Source: Candidatus Sulfopaludibacter sp. SbA3 (GTDB taxonomy: Bacteria > Acidobacteriota > Terriglobia > Bryobacterales > Bryobacteraceae). From it: a stretch of 5,802 bases of DNA. The notes under the pieces are model-generated. The model searched no databases, was not told where the DNA came from, and was given only the letters and a program-made list of their open reading frames with translations. How positions within the stretch are numbered: position 1 is the stretch's first letter; each line of letters starts with the position of its first letter. Location: NCBI GenBank assembly GCA_900290315.1, contig OKRF01000002.1:56966-62767 (forward strand). Direction: 5' to 3'. Shown piece after piece: positions 5,640-5,802 of the stretch. The position numbers were made by a program, and so were the translations under genes.

Positions 5640-5802
5640 GCAAATCCGTGCCACCCTCGAAACCCCCGAGCGGTGCGTCCGCCGCAAATCCGTGCCACCC
5701 TCGAAAATCTCGAGCCGCGTGTCCGCCGCAAATCCGTGCCACCCTCGAAACTCCCGAGCCGTGCGTCCGCCGCAAATCCGTGCCACCCTCGAAACTCCCG
5801 AA
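5640..5802. repeat. 44-bp tandem repeat array, running off the right edge
   Basis: Three full 44-base units start at 5640, 5684 and 5728, and a fourth begins at 5772 and is cut at 31 bases by the window end. The first 23 bases of each unit, beginning GCAAATCCGTGCCACCCTCG, are identical in all four copies; variation is confined to the second half (two to four differences between full units). Each full unit holds a small CTCG-N7-CGAG inverted repeat, extended to CTCGA-N5-TCGAG in the second. At the left border, 5621-5634 resembles an inverted copy of the CTCGAAACTCCCGAG part. Because 44 is not a multiple of three, the reading frame rotates between units, so short reading frames across the array are not credible proteins. 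The units lack the conserved-repeat/unique-spacer pattern of CRISPR. The total copy number is unknown. Confidence 0.93.

Noticed and set aside
5509..5786. Two overlapping minus-strand frames of about 90 codons with repeated GGTDL/ARIC-like words
   Set aside because: They are translations of the 44-bp tandem array, whose period is not a multiple of three, plus the promoter region. No coding support was seen.
5640..5802. CRISPR array
   Set aside because: The units abut with no unique spacers, the variable half differs by only a few point changes, and no cas genes are present.

Overview
The window looks like a GC-rich bacterial chromosome, most likely an acidobacterium. The main clue is the C-terminal fragment at the left edge, which resembles the large VWFA-related family typical of Acidobacteria. 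The gene order CcsA/HemX-like, hemA, hemC, cobA-hemD and the abundant GC-rich intergenic repeats fit that assignment. It is an inference from family resemblance, not a measured placement.

Layout. Positions 1-195 (+) hold the end of the VWFA-related protein. A short gap with a perfect 9-bp hairpin separates it from a convergent minus-strand operon. Read in transcription order (right to left), the operon is: a CcsA/HemX-like eight-helix membrane protein (5480-4662), hemA for glutamyl-tRNA reductase (4665-3411), hemC for hydroxymethylbilane synthase (3408-2512), a fused cobA-hemD (2376-847) and udk for uridine kinase (850-230). Junctions are very tight: a 4-base ATGA overlap, a 2-base gap, and another 4-base ATGA overlap. 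The only loose junction is hemC to cobA-hemD, where a 126-bp inverted repeat sits. The right end (5481-5802) is non-coding. It holds an AT-rich promoter-like island, a G-rich stretch with a small hairpin, and an array of 44-bp tandem repeats that runs off the window.

How the genes work together. GluTR makes glutamate-1-semialdehyde from Glu-tRNA. HemC polymerises porphobilinogen to hydroxymethylbilane. The HemD half of the fusion closes it to uroporphyrinogen III, and the CobA half methylates that product toward precorrin-2 (siroheme/B12). The CcsA/HemX-like protein probably supports or tunes the first step. hemB and hemL are not in this window.

The main surprise is that hemA is frameshifted at about position 3858. 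Conserved GluTR sequence stops in one frame and resumes in the next, with about four family-conserved residues missing, which suggests a net 11-base loss. The unshifted frame stays open through the rest of hemA and enters hemC in frame. As written, the DNA therefore encodes a chimeric HemA'-junk-HemC protein as well as HemC from its own start. This is either a sequencing/assembly error in an essential gene or a real lesion. I saw no convincing novel defence or mobile system; the two repeat families are the other less-explained elements.
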